The translations under genes and the position numbers were made by a program. A DNA stretch of 43,058 nt. Source: a virus. The notes under the pieces were generated by a model. The model had not been told where the DNA came from and did not search any database. It was given only the letters and a program-made list of their open reading frames with translations. Numbering within the stretch: the first letter of the stretch is position 1; every line of letters begins with the position of its first letter. The stretch spans positions 1-43,058 of the IMG/VR virus record IMGVR_UViG_3300036791_001570; one strand, 5' to 3'. Positions 13,448-19,250 of the stretch are shown here, piece after piece.

Positions 13448-14586
13448 GTACCACTCCTGATCAGCTGCAGGATGTCTGCGAGCTGCGAGACACGCACCTG
13501 CACGACGGACTTCAATTTGTAGTGGCGCGTGAGGAATTGCGCAACCTCCTCGGGAACCTTCCAGCCCATGACCGCAGCAGTGTTGTAAATTTCGGTCTGC
13601 TGCTTGGTCGAGATCAGCGCATCGTTAACTTCCCTGACCGGCGGGATGGTGGCTTTTGAAGGTTTTGTAGGTTTTGTAGGTTCGTTCTTGCTCTTCGCAA
13701 TGAGGGGATCGACAAGATCCTTGATCGGTTTTTTCTCCGACTGCTTGCCCTTTCTCGCATCCACGATATCGATGGACTCTTGCAACTGCTGCTCCATGGT
13801 GGGCTCGATGGGCTCGCCGTGGTAATCGTTGTTCACTTGGAAACCTTCGGGCGTGGCTTTCAGCAGCCCGGGCTTCTCCGCGTATTCATCCACGGTCACG
13901 GCACGCAACAGCCGGTCGCGCTGATCGGTCGTGGACTTTTGCAGCAGCTTGCAGAGTTTGCGAATGACACTTTTCCGCCACATTTCCTCAGGGTCAGTGC
14001 TCCAAGGAGTGGCCTTGCCGTCTCGTTTGAAGGAACGCCAAGATGGACTGCGGTCGCGCAACGCGAGAATCTGCGAGGCTTCCAAGTACTCGAAAGTGGT
14101 TTTGCCGGTCAGCAATTCGGCCACGGCATACGCGCCCAGCCAGTTGTCTTCTTTGTCAGGATTCGGAATCGGCGCGGGCTCGTGGTACAAGCCGCGATTG
14201 GTTCCCAAGATTCTTTTGAAGCGGTCTTTGCTTCGCACGATTTCAGCAGAGATGGCCGCGACCGTGCCGGTCTGATAAACCAAATGCATAAAGCCGCGAT
14301 ACCCGATGATGGGCACGGCGGTGTTTTTGAACGGGACCATATAAAAGTGTCCCAGCGTGTTGTTCAGTTCAAGACCCAACTCTGCAGCCTCCATTACGCA
14401 GCACAGCAGGGAATCACGGGTGCAAGCCATCAAGGCCGGGGAAGCTTTGATCATGGTAATTGCCAGTTGAATCATGCGTGCGACGCCCAGCTGATTCGGG
14501 ATTGCCGCCAGCAGCCGGTCGCGCAGTTCCTTGTTGCGGAAATAATCATCCACATCCTTGGACTTCATCACCATAGCTTCGGACAT
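13444..14586 (-). CDS. recT: RecT-family single-strand annealing protein
   Basis: The N-terminal 270 residues match RecT: helices ARMIQLAITMIKASPALMAC and VMEAAELGLELN, then GHFYMVPFKN, IIGYRGFMHLVYQTG and the late motif EEMWRKSVIRKL. The C-terminal 110 residues are a Lys/Pro linker and a helical tail (VPEEVAQFLTRHYKLK), giving 380 aa, longer than lambdoid RecT. It promotes annealing of single strands during recombination-dependent replication. A strong ribosome site (AAAGGAG) precedes ATG 14584-14586. Confidence 0.93.
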   Translation of the reverse strand: MSEAMVMKSKDVDDYFRNKELRDRLLAAIPNQLGVARMIQLAITMIKASPALMACTRDSLLCCVMEAAELGLELNNTLGHFYMVPFKNTAVPIIGYRGFMHLVYQTGTVAAISAEIVRSKDRFKRILGTNRGLYHEPAPIPNPDKEDNWLGAYAVAELLTGKTTFEYLEASQILALRDRSPSWRSFKRDGKATPWSTDPEEMWRKSVIRKLCKLLQKSTTDQRDRLLRAVTVDEYAEKPGLLKATPEGFQVNNDYHGEPIEPTMEQQLQESIDIVDARKGKQSEKKPIKDLVDPLIAKSKNEPTKPTKPSKATIPPVREVNDALISTKQQTEIYNTAAVMGWKVPEEVAQFLTRHYKLKSVVQVRVSQLADILQLIRSGT

Positions 14587-14602
14587 TCGTTTCTCCTTTT
14601 TG

Positions 14603-14701
14603 TTATCTAGTTAGGAACGCTAACAGAACCATACCCAGCAGCACGGCGCAGAGTGCGCCCAGCGCAATCCACGGGAGCTGCCGCCACACCCACTCAAGCA
14701 A
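14603..14701 (-). CDS. 32-aa single-pass membrane microprotein
   Basis: The frame runs from TTG 14699-14701 to TAA 14603-14605 and overlaps the end of the 68-aa gene by 8 bases. It holds one hydrophobic span (IALGALCAVLLGMVLLAFL) flanked by Trp/Arg on one side and Arg on the other. A GTG a few codons later is an alternative start. It is first in line after the DNA-binding gene, so it is expressed early. The role could be membrane signalling or exclusion. That is speculation. Confidence 0.5.
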   Translation of the reverse strand: MLEWVWRQLPWIALGALCAVLLGMVLLAFLTR

Positions 14702-14900
14702 CCGGCTGTAGTGGCGCGACACTGGCTTCCTCCTTCCTAGCATCTTGGGCTGCAAAGTACTCCAGCAGGATCTCCAGCACGGTTGGTCCCACCTTGCGTC
14801 TACGTTTGGTCCCTTCGCGCTTTAGGCGCGCTAGGAGCGGCTTTGGCGCGTAGACGGCTATCTGGACTACCCTGCTCCGGTAAAGGCTCTTGTTGGCCAT
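14694..14900 (-). CDS. Small basic DNA-binding-type protein (RHH-like), 68 aa, possible repressor
   Basis: The core SRVVQIAVYAPKPLLARLKR followed by a basic GTKRRRKVGPTV and the helix LEILLEYFAAQD resembles a ribbon-helix-helix protein: one strand, then two helices. AGGAGG precedes ATG 14898-14900. It is the first leftward gene beside the divergent promoters and an inverted repeat at 14976-14992, so it may regulate both directions. No CI-type repressor is present. The fold assignment is inference. Confidence 0.65.
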   Translation of the reverse strand: MANKSLYRSRVVQIAVYAPKPLLARLKREGTKRRRKVGPTVLEILLEYFAAQDARKEEASVAPLQPVA

Positions 14901-15032
14901 TGCAGCACCTCCTGCGGTAGCCTACCATGTTTCGCCTGTTATTCGCCACAAAATAATATACTTAACCATTGACAGTACCACAAATTCTGGTAACCTTAAT
15001 GAAGGCGGCGCAGCCGCCCAAAGGAGAATGAC
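14901..15032. promoter_or_regulatory. Divergent early control region
   Basis: Rightward, TTGACA (14969-14974) is followed by an A/T-rich -10 region near 14991-15000. Leftward, TTGTGG with a 17-base spacer and TATATT lies between about 14985 and 14955. An inverted repeat (TACCA ... TGGTA, 14976-14992, 7-base centre) overlaps both and is a candidate operator. A stem-loop (GGCGGC/GCCGCC, 15004-15018) in the rightward leader lies directly before AAAGGAG. Promoter strength is not tested. Confidence 0.65.
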
Positions 15033-15236
15033 ATGAAAAACGAATTCACGATCCACACGGCAGCGAATCCTTTCCCGGTGAAGACTCCCAAGGGCACTTT
15101 CATCATCGATGAAGAATGCCAGTGCGGAGGCCTGCGGTCCCAGCACAAGGACACCATTTCTTACGGCCACGGCTCGATGGGCACCTGCCCCAAGTTCACT
15201 TGGAAGCGATTTCTGATTGGCGAGCCGATTCGCTAG
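15033..15236 (+). CDS. First rightward early gene, small Cys/His protein, 67 aa
   Basis: AAAGGAG precedes ATG 15033 by 6 bases. The sequence holds Cys-x-Cys (ECQCGG) with nearby His and a later Cys (GTCPKFTW), which could form one metal site. It opens the rightward operon directly under the divergent promoter. The function is unknown. Early small proteins of this kind often act on host machinery, but nothing here shows it. Confidence 0.75.
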   Translation: MKNEFTIHTAANPFPVKTPKGTFIIDEECQCGGLRSQHKDTISYGHGSMGTCPKFTWKRFLIGEPIR

Positions 15237-15307
15237 TTGCGCGAGTGTCCGCGTTCGCCCTGTCCGAGCAGGGCGACCGGGAGACATTCCCACAAAGGAG
15301 AACCGAG
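15237..15307 (+). other. Intercistronic hairpin in the early operon
   Basis: A 7-bp perfect stem (CGCCCTG and CAGGGCG, 15256-15275, 6-base loop) lies between the first and second rightward genes. No T-run follows. An mRNA-processing or stability element is possible. Confidence 0.5.
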
Positions 15308-15502
15308 ATGGTACACGCACCGTTTGAAGTGGAATTCAGCAAGAGGCCAAACGCAAAGTTGCAAGTGGTTTACGTGCGCGCTTGCCGCATCCGCCGGTGC
15401 TTTCACCGCACCGCAGACGGCAACTATAAAGATGGACCCGTCACGCTGCGCGATTGGACCGAGCAGATCCTTGTGTGGAAGCCGTTCAAGGGCGTGCGCT
15501 AG
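15308..15502 (+). CDS. Small basic protein, 64 aa
   Basis: AAAGGAG precedes ATG 15308. The sequence is basic, with two Cys and strand-like repeats (LQVVYVRACRI, EQILVWKPFKGV). No motif was recognised. It is the second gene of the rightward operon. The function is unknown. Confidence 0.7.
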   Translation: MVHAPFEVEFSKRPNAKLQVVYVRACRIRRCFHRTADGNYKDGPVTLRDWTEQILVWKPFKGVR

Positions 15503-15573
15503 ATACCCGCGCTGCTCGCGCGTGACAGGTGAGCGGCACGATGTACCTAGTCCGAGTAGCGAGAGGAGAATCA

Positions 15574-15804
15574 ATGACCGTCCGAAAGTCAGAAAGGAAT
15601 CCGTTCCAAGGCGTCCGCACCTTTTTCGTCACGTCTGAAACGGAGCCAGAGAAGGAGTACATCGTGCAAGAAATCAAGCGCGATGGGACCGTTTATTACT
15701 GCAACTGCAGCGACTTTTTCTATCGTCGTCTGCCCCACGTTCACACCAATCTGTTCAGCCTGTGCAAGCACGGCGCAGCGGTTCGCGAGGCCGTCAATGC
15801 GTAA
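15574..15804 (+). CDS. SWIM-type zinc-finger protein, 76 aa
   Basis: The pattern C43-x-C45 ... C64-x-H66 (CNC ... CKH) after paired strands (EYIVQEIKRDGTVYYC) is the SWIM zinc finger (CxC...CxH), found in proteins that bind DNA or partner proteins. GAGAGGAG precedes ATG 15574. Its stop overlaps the next gene's start region by 8 bases. In a phage early operon it could bind DNA or a host factor. The target is unknown. Confidence 0.8.
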   Translation: MTVRKSERNPFQGVRTFFVTSETEPEKEYIVQEIKRDGTVYYCNCSDFFYRRLPHVHTNLFSLCKHGAAVREAVNA

Positions 15805-16096
15805 ACCCAAACTCACTCCACCGTTCGTTGCCTACGATCCCACCGTGATGCCGGGATTTCGTCGTCCCACCGGCATCAACCTCAAAGGCAAGGTCTGCAT
15901 CGTCCGCAAGACTTTTTTCAAGGACGAATTGCAGAAGACACTGACGCTGGAAGACCAGAAGTTTCTTGCCGAGGGTGGCTTCGGCTGTGATCCAGTCGCT
16001 TCGGGAACCAAAGTGTTTGGCACATGGGTAAAAGACCACACCGAGGATTGGGTGCGGCGCGGCGATGTTGAATTCGTGGAGGTGGATCGTGGCTAA
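15797..16096 (+). CDS. Hypothetical early protein, 99 aa
   Basis: The sequence has a strand (KGKVCIVRKTFF), a helix (EDQKFLAEGGF) and a Gly-rich end (ASGTKVFGTWV ... DWVRRGDVEFVEV), suggesting a compact alpha/beta or SH3-like fold. ATG 15797 lies inside the end of the SWIM gene, with GAGG upstream. The stop codon overlaps the GTG start of the next gene. The function is unknown. Confidence 0.72.
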   Translation: MRKPKLTPPFVAYDPTVMPGFRRPTGINLKGKVCIVRKTFFKDELQKTLTLEDQKFLAEGGFGCDPVASGTKVFGTWVKDHTEDWVRRGDVEFVEVDRG

Positions 16097-16310
16097 GCTG
16101 CACCGTTCCATCACCCTTCGCCGCGTGATGCGCGCCGTGGAAGCCGATGATTCTATCGGCTTCTGCAAGGCGTGCGGTTGCGAGGCCTTCAACGTTGAAC
16201 CTGATGCCGAGCGCTACGTTTGCGAGGCCTGCGGCAAGCGCGCCGTCTACGGGGCCGAGCAGATCTTCATCAGCACGCCATGGCCGGATGCGGAGGTGGA
16301 CCGTGGCTAA
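16089..16310 (+). CDS. Zinc-ribbon protein, 73 aa
   Basis: The motif CKACGCEAF ... YVCEACG gives a zinc ribbon (CxxC ... CxxC). GTG 16089 is preceded by GGAGGTG and overlaps the stop of the previous gene. The last codons (EVDRG) and the next start repeat the same 21-base junction found at the previous gene, which suggests local duplication of a gene end. It probably binds nucleic acid or protein. The target is unknown. Confidence 0.75.
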   Translation: MAKLHRSITLRRVMRAVEADDSIGFCKACGCEAFNVEPDAERYVCEACGKRAVYGAEQIFISTPWPDAEVDRG

Positions 16311-16524
16311 CATCCAAGCGCAAGTCGCCATGGATAAGGAAAAACACCCGGAACGTTTCTGCCCGGTTCACCGTTGCCTGTGGCGTGTTGCTTCACTCGA
16401 TCACGCCACGCAAACCTACCGCTTGCGCGCCGACTGCCCCGGGGGCTTCTGCCCCCGGCACCAGCAGATGCGCGTGACCGTCACCGCAGCAGGTCTCGCG
16501 GCCCTCGCCGAGGAGGAACAATGA
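16303..16524 (+). CDS. Cys/His-rich small protein, 73 aa
   Basis: CPVHRC and CPGGFCPRH provide Cys and His ligands for one or two zinc sites. GTG 16303 overlaps the stop of the zinc-ribbon gene, with GGAGGTGG upstream. The C-terminus is an Ala/Glu helix (AAGLAALAEEEQ). It ends with ATGA into the next gene. The function is unknown. Confidence 0.72.
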   Translation: MANIQAQVAMDKEKHPERFCPVHRCLWRVASLDHATQTYRLRADCPGGFCPRHQQMRVTVTAAGLAALAEEEQ

Positions 16525-16760
16525 GGTACTCGCAATATCTCGACGCCTATCTCGACCACAACGCACATCGCCTCGCCACCGGTGATCTTCCGATCACCAT
16601 TGGCACCTTCCTGAATTACCGGCTTCGCGGATCGGCGAAAGATTACATGAGCAAGTACATCCGAGCCCTGCACCGCAGCTGCCTTGCCGTGGGTGCAGTC
16701 GAGATGACATCGAAGAACGGCAGGACCGCGTACGTGCGACCGAAGGACGGTGCCCAATGA
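16521..16760 (+). CDS. Small basic protein, possible DNA-binding, 79 aa
   Basis: The protein is basic and helical (MRYSQYLDAYLDHN, LNYRLRGSAKDYMSKYIRAL), ending with a strand-like RTAYVRPKDG. The helical and basic character could suit a DNA-binding fold, but no signature was proven. AGGAGGA precedes ATG 16521, and both ends are ATGA-coupled. The function is unknown. Confidence 0.7.
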   Translation: MRYSQYLDAYLDHNAHRLATGDLPITIGTFLNYRLRGSAKDYMSKYIRALHRSCLAVGAVEMTSKNGRTAYVRPKDGAQ

Positions 16761-16954
16761 GCAAAACCTTCTGGTGTGACGGCTGCGGGAAACCCACCGA
16801 GCACACCTTGTCGCGCTATTGCGGCGCATGGTTGTGCGATGAGTGCGATCACCACCGAGGCCTCTGCCGCTGCTTCTGCGGCTGGTCCCTGAGCGGCGCG
16901 GATGGCCGGAAGGAACTGGAAGACATGGGCGAGCGGATCGAGGAGGACTACTAG
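16757..16954 (+). CDS. Zinc-binding phage protein, 65 aa
   Basis: It is dense in Cys: WCDGCGKPTEH, YCGAWLCDECDHHRGLCRC and FCGWSLSG, allowing two zinc sites. The motif CFCGWSLSGADGRKELEDMG recalls a small phage family of unknown role. The start overlaps the previous stop (ATGA). A regulatory or scaffold role is possible. No direct evidence. Confidence 0.76.
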   Translation: MSKTFWCDGCGKPTEHTLSRYCGAWLCDECDHHRGLCRCFCGWSLSGADGRKELEDMGERIEEDY

Positions 16955-16956
16955 CC

Positions 16957-17205
16957 ATGAGGCGAACCAAACATGCCGTGCGCAAATGGTACGGCGAAAT
17001 CTTCCGCATCCCGGCGCGCGAGGGTGGCGCAATGGGCAACTGCATGTTCTGCAAGTTTTCCCAGTGGGTGCCTGACCGCAAGCGCAAACGTTGGAATGCC
17101 GTGGACCGCGCCGCCGCCATGGTGCGGGCGCACGTCAGGAAAGCGCACCCCGATAAAATCCTAAAAATTTGGCGAGCCAACGATTCAACAAAGGAGAACC
17201 AATGA
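16957..17205 (+). CDS. C2H2-type zinc-finger protein, 82 aa
   Basis: CMFCKFSQWV supplies two Cys, and VRAHVRKAH supplies two His about 28 residues later, a Cys2His2 spacing wider than classical fingers. The N-terminus is basic (RRTKHAVRKWYGE). ATG 16957 has AGGAGG upstream, 12 bases away. The end overlaps the next ATG (ATGA). Nucleic-acid binding is likely by composition. Confidence 0.72.
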   Translation: MRRTKHAVRKWYGEIFRIPAREGGAMGNCMFCKFSQWVPDRKRKRWNAVDRAAAMVRAHVRKAHPDKILKIWRANDSTKENQ

Positions 17206-17450
17206 AAAAAGTACCGTGTTCCGGCTGTGGCAAGAAATACGATCCGAGGGGGCTGCATCGCCACGTCAAAGTTTGTCCTGACTATTGGAAGACGCTGCCA
17301 AACCAGCCAGTAGTGGCGGCGCAACCTCCGCAAGTTGCCGTGCCAATGTTTGCGCTGGAGCTTGCGGAAAATTTCGACGCCATCCGCATGGCCTTCGATG
17401 AGTTTGCCGCAACGTTCAAGAGGATCTTCGCTCCGGTCAACAAGAAGTAG
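17202..17450 (+). CDS. C2HC zinc-finger protein, 82 aa
   Basis: CSGCGKKY ... LHRHVKVC gives C-x2-C plus His and Cys ligands near the N-terminus, like BED or C2HC fingers. A Pro/Ala/Val linker follows, then a helix (FALELAENFDAIRMAFDEFA). AAAGGAG precedes ATG 17202. It may recognise DNA or a partner. The function is unknown. Confidence 0.74.
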   Translation: MKKVPCSGCGKKYDPRGLHRHVKVCPDYWKTLPNQPVVAAQPPQVAVPMFALELAENFDAIRMAFDEFAATFKRIFAPVNKK

Positions 17451-17513
17451 GCCTCGCAGGCCTCGCCTAGTGACAGTGGCGGGGCCCGCGCAACCTGCGC
17501 GAAAGGAGAACCG

Positions 17514-17624
17514 ATGGCCGACTTATTGTTTAAAGGGATCGTTGGTTTCGCAATTTTGGAGTTCCTCTGCTTCATGTTTTTCGGATCTGATGTATGGGGT
17601 CTGATCAAGAAAGGATTGCGCTGA
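17514..17624 (+). CDS. 36-aa membrane microprotein
   Basis: AAAGGAG precedes ATG 17514. One hydrophobic span (IVGFAILEFLCFMFF) lies in the middle, with a basic C-terminus (LIKKGLR). TGA 17622-17624 overlaps the next ATG (TGATG). It is encoded in the same operon as zinc proteins, so it would be made early. It may be a membrane anchor or exclusion peptide, which is speculation. Confidence 0.6.
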   Translation: MADLLFKGIVGFAILEFLCFMFFGSDVWGLIKKGLR

Positions 17625-18409
17625 TGGCCGTAGAAAAAAAACGCGGCTGTGGTTACCGCAAAGTGGGAGGAACCTACTTGGTGAGTTCAGGCGAGGGCAT
17701 GCCGTGCGACCGGATACCGATCCGGCTGGACGTTTGCCCGGTGTGTTCGCATGGTTTCAAACAATCACGCGGCTGGACTTGGGTGGACCTGTGCGGTCTG
17801 ATCGGCGGCGAACATGAAGAATGCGAATGCTGGGTGGCGTGCCCACTCTGCAAGAATCCGAAAAAAATCGGCAAGGCCGGTCTGCTCTGGATCGGCGAGA
17901 AATTCTACAAGACTCCGCAGGACTTTTCACGCGAGGGCCGCGACATGGGATTTTGCAAACGCATCCATGCGGTGCCTCGCCACTTCAAAGTCGGGGAAAC
18001 ATGGATATTACTGGCCCATCCGAAAGTCATTCGGGACGATGAGATCGTCATCACTGAACTGGGCACAGCTGAGACGCGCGAGAAATGGTTCCCGGGCATC
18101 TTCACACTGTGGCGTCCAACCAAGATCGAGAAAATTCTGAAGGAGTCGCAGCGCAATTCCGAGGAAGTCGATTCGCTGTTAGAGCGCGGGATCACTCCGG
18201 TGTTTGTGCCGGACGACGACAAGGATCATCAAGGCTCAGCCTACGACAAAGAGGAGGAAGCAATTTTGGACTTGTCGGACGACATCGGGCTGCATGATCA
18301 CACTTGCCAGCAGTGCGGCAAGCTGATCGTCCGCGACTGCGAGTGCGACAAAGGCGACACCGTGAACATGTGGTGCAGCGCGAATTGCAAAGCCGCATAC
18401 GACCTGTAA
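17624..18409 (+). CDS. Conserved-type phage multi-zinc protein, 261 aa
   Basis: The N-terminal part has CGYRKVGGTYLV, CPVCSHGFKQSRGWTWVD, and CECWVACPLC, giving several Cys for zinc sites. The segment GKAGLLWIGEKFYKTPQDF ... FKVGETWILLAHPK and GIFTLWRP forms a compact domain known to me as a recurring phage gene of unknown role. The C-terminus has CQQCG and CSANC pairs. ATG 17624 overlaps the microprotein stop. It closes the rightward operon before the terminator. The function is unknown. Confidence 0.8.
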   Translation: MAVEKKRGCGYRKVGGTYLVSSGEGMPCDRIPIRLDVCPVCSHGFKQSRGWTWVDLCGLIGGEHEECECWVACPLCKNPKKIGKAGLLWIGEKFYKTPQDFSREGRDMGFCKRIHAVPRHFKVGETWILLAHPKVIRDDEIVITELGTAETREKWFPGIFTLWRPTKIEKILKESQRNSEEVDSLLERGITPVFVPDDDKDHQGSAYDKEEEAILDLSDDIGLHDHTCQQCGKLIVRDCECDKGDTVNMWCSANCKAAYDL

Positions 18410-18414
18410 AACGA

Positions 18415-18466
18415 AAGGGCCGCGACGCTTAAGTGAGAGAGAGCGAGATCGCGGCCCTTCGTGTTT
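18415..18466. terminator. Bidirectional rho-independent terminator
   Basis: An 11-bp perfect stem (AAGGGCCGCGA with TCGCGGCCCTT) encloses a 23-base loop. Rightward, GTGTTTT follows; leftward, the opposite side gives TTTCGTTTT. It lies between the ends of the two converging transcription units and would stop both. Confidence 0.85.
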
Positions 18467-18497
18467 TAGGATCTGCGCTTTGCTTGCCGGGATACTA

Positions 18498-18740
18498 TCA
18501 CTTCTTCGCCGTGTGCGTGGCCTCGTGCGAAGACCCGTGCGTGGATATGGTTTCATGCACCGTGGGTGACGGCGCGGGAGTCTTCGCCGTTTCCGCCGCC
18601 GTGGGCACCGGCTGCTCCGAAACATTCTTGCTCAGAATCCAATACTCACGCGAGTCATCGCAGACCATCAGCGTCGAATCGCCCACGATGTCTTTCACAA
18701 CTCCCAAAACTTGCACCTTGTCTCCAACTTGCATTTTCAT
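18498..18740 (-). CDS. Small SH3/OB-like domain protein, 80 aa
   Basis: The N-terminal 40 residues (VGDKVQVLGVVKDIVGDSTL) resemble a small beta-barrel, then a Pro/Thr/His-rich tail. ATG 18738-18740 has AAAGGA close upstream. A longer frame adds a hydrophobic stretch (LAVLFVVLLSA) that could be a signal peptide, but no start with a ribosome site was found. It is the last leftward gene before the terminator. The function is unknown. Confidence 0.6.
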   Translation of the reverse strand: MKMQVGDKVQVLGVVKDIVGDSTLMVCDDSREYWILSKNVSEQPVPTAAETAKTPAPSPTVHETISTHGSSHEATHTAKK

Positions 18741-18821
18741 TTTCCTTTCTGTAGGGGGCAGGAGGTCCGAGTTCCCGCCCCCATCCTGCGTGGCTGAAAG
18801 GAGAACAACGAACAGAACAGC

Positions 18822-18851
18822 CAAAAAAACGTTACGGCTTTTTGCCGCCGT
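18822..18851 (-). terminator. Possible leftward intrinsic terminator
   Basis: On the leftward strand a short stem (ACGGC/GCCGT) with an A-rich loop is followed by AACG and a run of seven T. It follows the 63-aa membrane gene. The stem is short, so it may be only a partial terminator. Confidence 0.45.
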
Positions 18852-18863
18852 TCGCAATGGGCT

Positions 18864-19055
18864 TTATGGATGGTTGTTGCGCTGCCCCAACTTTGCAAGC
18901 AGCAAAGTCACCAACGAAGTGAAGGCACTCACAAAAACAAGCCGTGTGCCTTCTGACACCGGCTGGTGCGTCAGATGCACGATCAGAACGAGTATCGAAA
19001 TCCAAACCAGCAGCCCCACGATCAATTGGATTTTGCGCGTTTCGCTCATTGTCAT
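18864..19055 (-). CDS. Two-span membrane protein, holin-like, 63 aa
   Basis: The two hydrophobic spans are about residues 9-28 (IQLIVGLLVWISILVLIVHL) and 38-55 (RLVFVSAFTSLVTLLLAKL), joined by a short polar turn (THQPVSEG), with a basic C-terminus (LGQRNNHP). This size and topology fits a class II holin. No endolysin was found beside it, so lysis is only one option. ATG 19053-19055 has no clear ribosome site, and ATG 19047-19049 is an alternative. It follows the internal virion genes. Confidence 0.65.
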   Translation of the reverse strand: MTMSETRKIQLIVGLLVWISILVLIVHLTHQPVSEGTRLVFVSAFTSLVTLLLAKLGQRNNHP

Positions 19056-19088
19056 TGTTCTAGTAAAGTATGAGAAAGGGGAACGTTT

Positions 19089-19250
19089 ATGGCTGATGAA
19101 AAAATTTCGCCATCTGATCTGCAGAAAGAAGCCGAGCGGCTCGTGAAGGAAGGCAAGATGCCCGATATCAAAACCGTGCTCACCGCCGTCGCGAAGGCGC
19201 GGAAGAAGTACGCCCCGCAGATCGAGCGGGCGCGCCGCGAGCGCCAGTAG
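19089..19250 (+). CDS. Lone rightward helical protein, 53 aa
   Basis: AAAGGGGA precedes ATG 19089. The peptide is helical and basic (SDLQKEAERLVKEGKMPD, TVLTAVAKARKKYAPQIER). It starts 33 bases from the divergent membrane gene and its last 71 bases run antisense to the 3' end of the 1186-aa gene. It has a clean protein-like composition. The role is unknown; antisense expression could affect the long gene. Confidence 0.65.
   Translation: MADEKISPSDLQKEAERLVKEGKMPDIKTVLTAVAKARKKYAPQIERARRERQ

Noticed and set aside
13655-13682. Short direct repeat in recT
   Set aside because: It only encodes a repeated Thr-Lys-Pro linker and is in codon phase.
13780-14610. Rightward 276-codon frame opposite recT
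   Set aside because: It is a shadow of a certain gene, with no start signal or recognisable domain.
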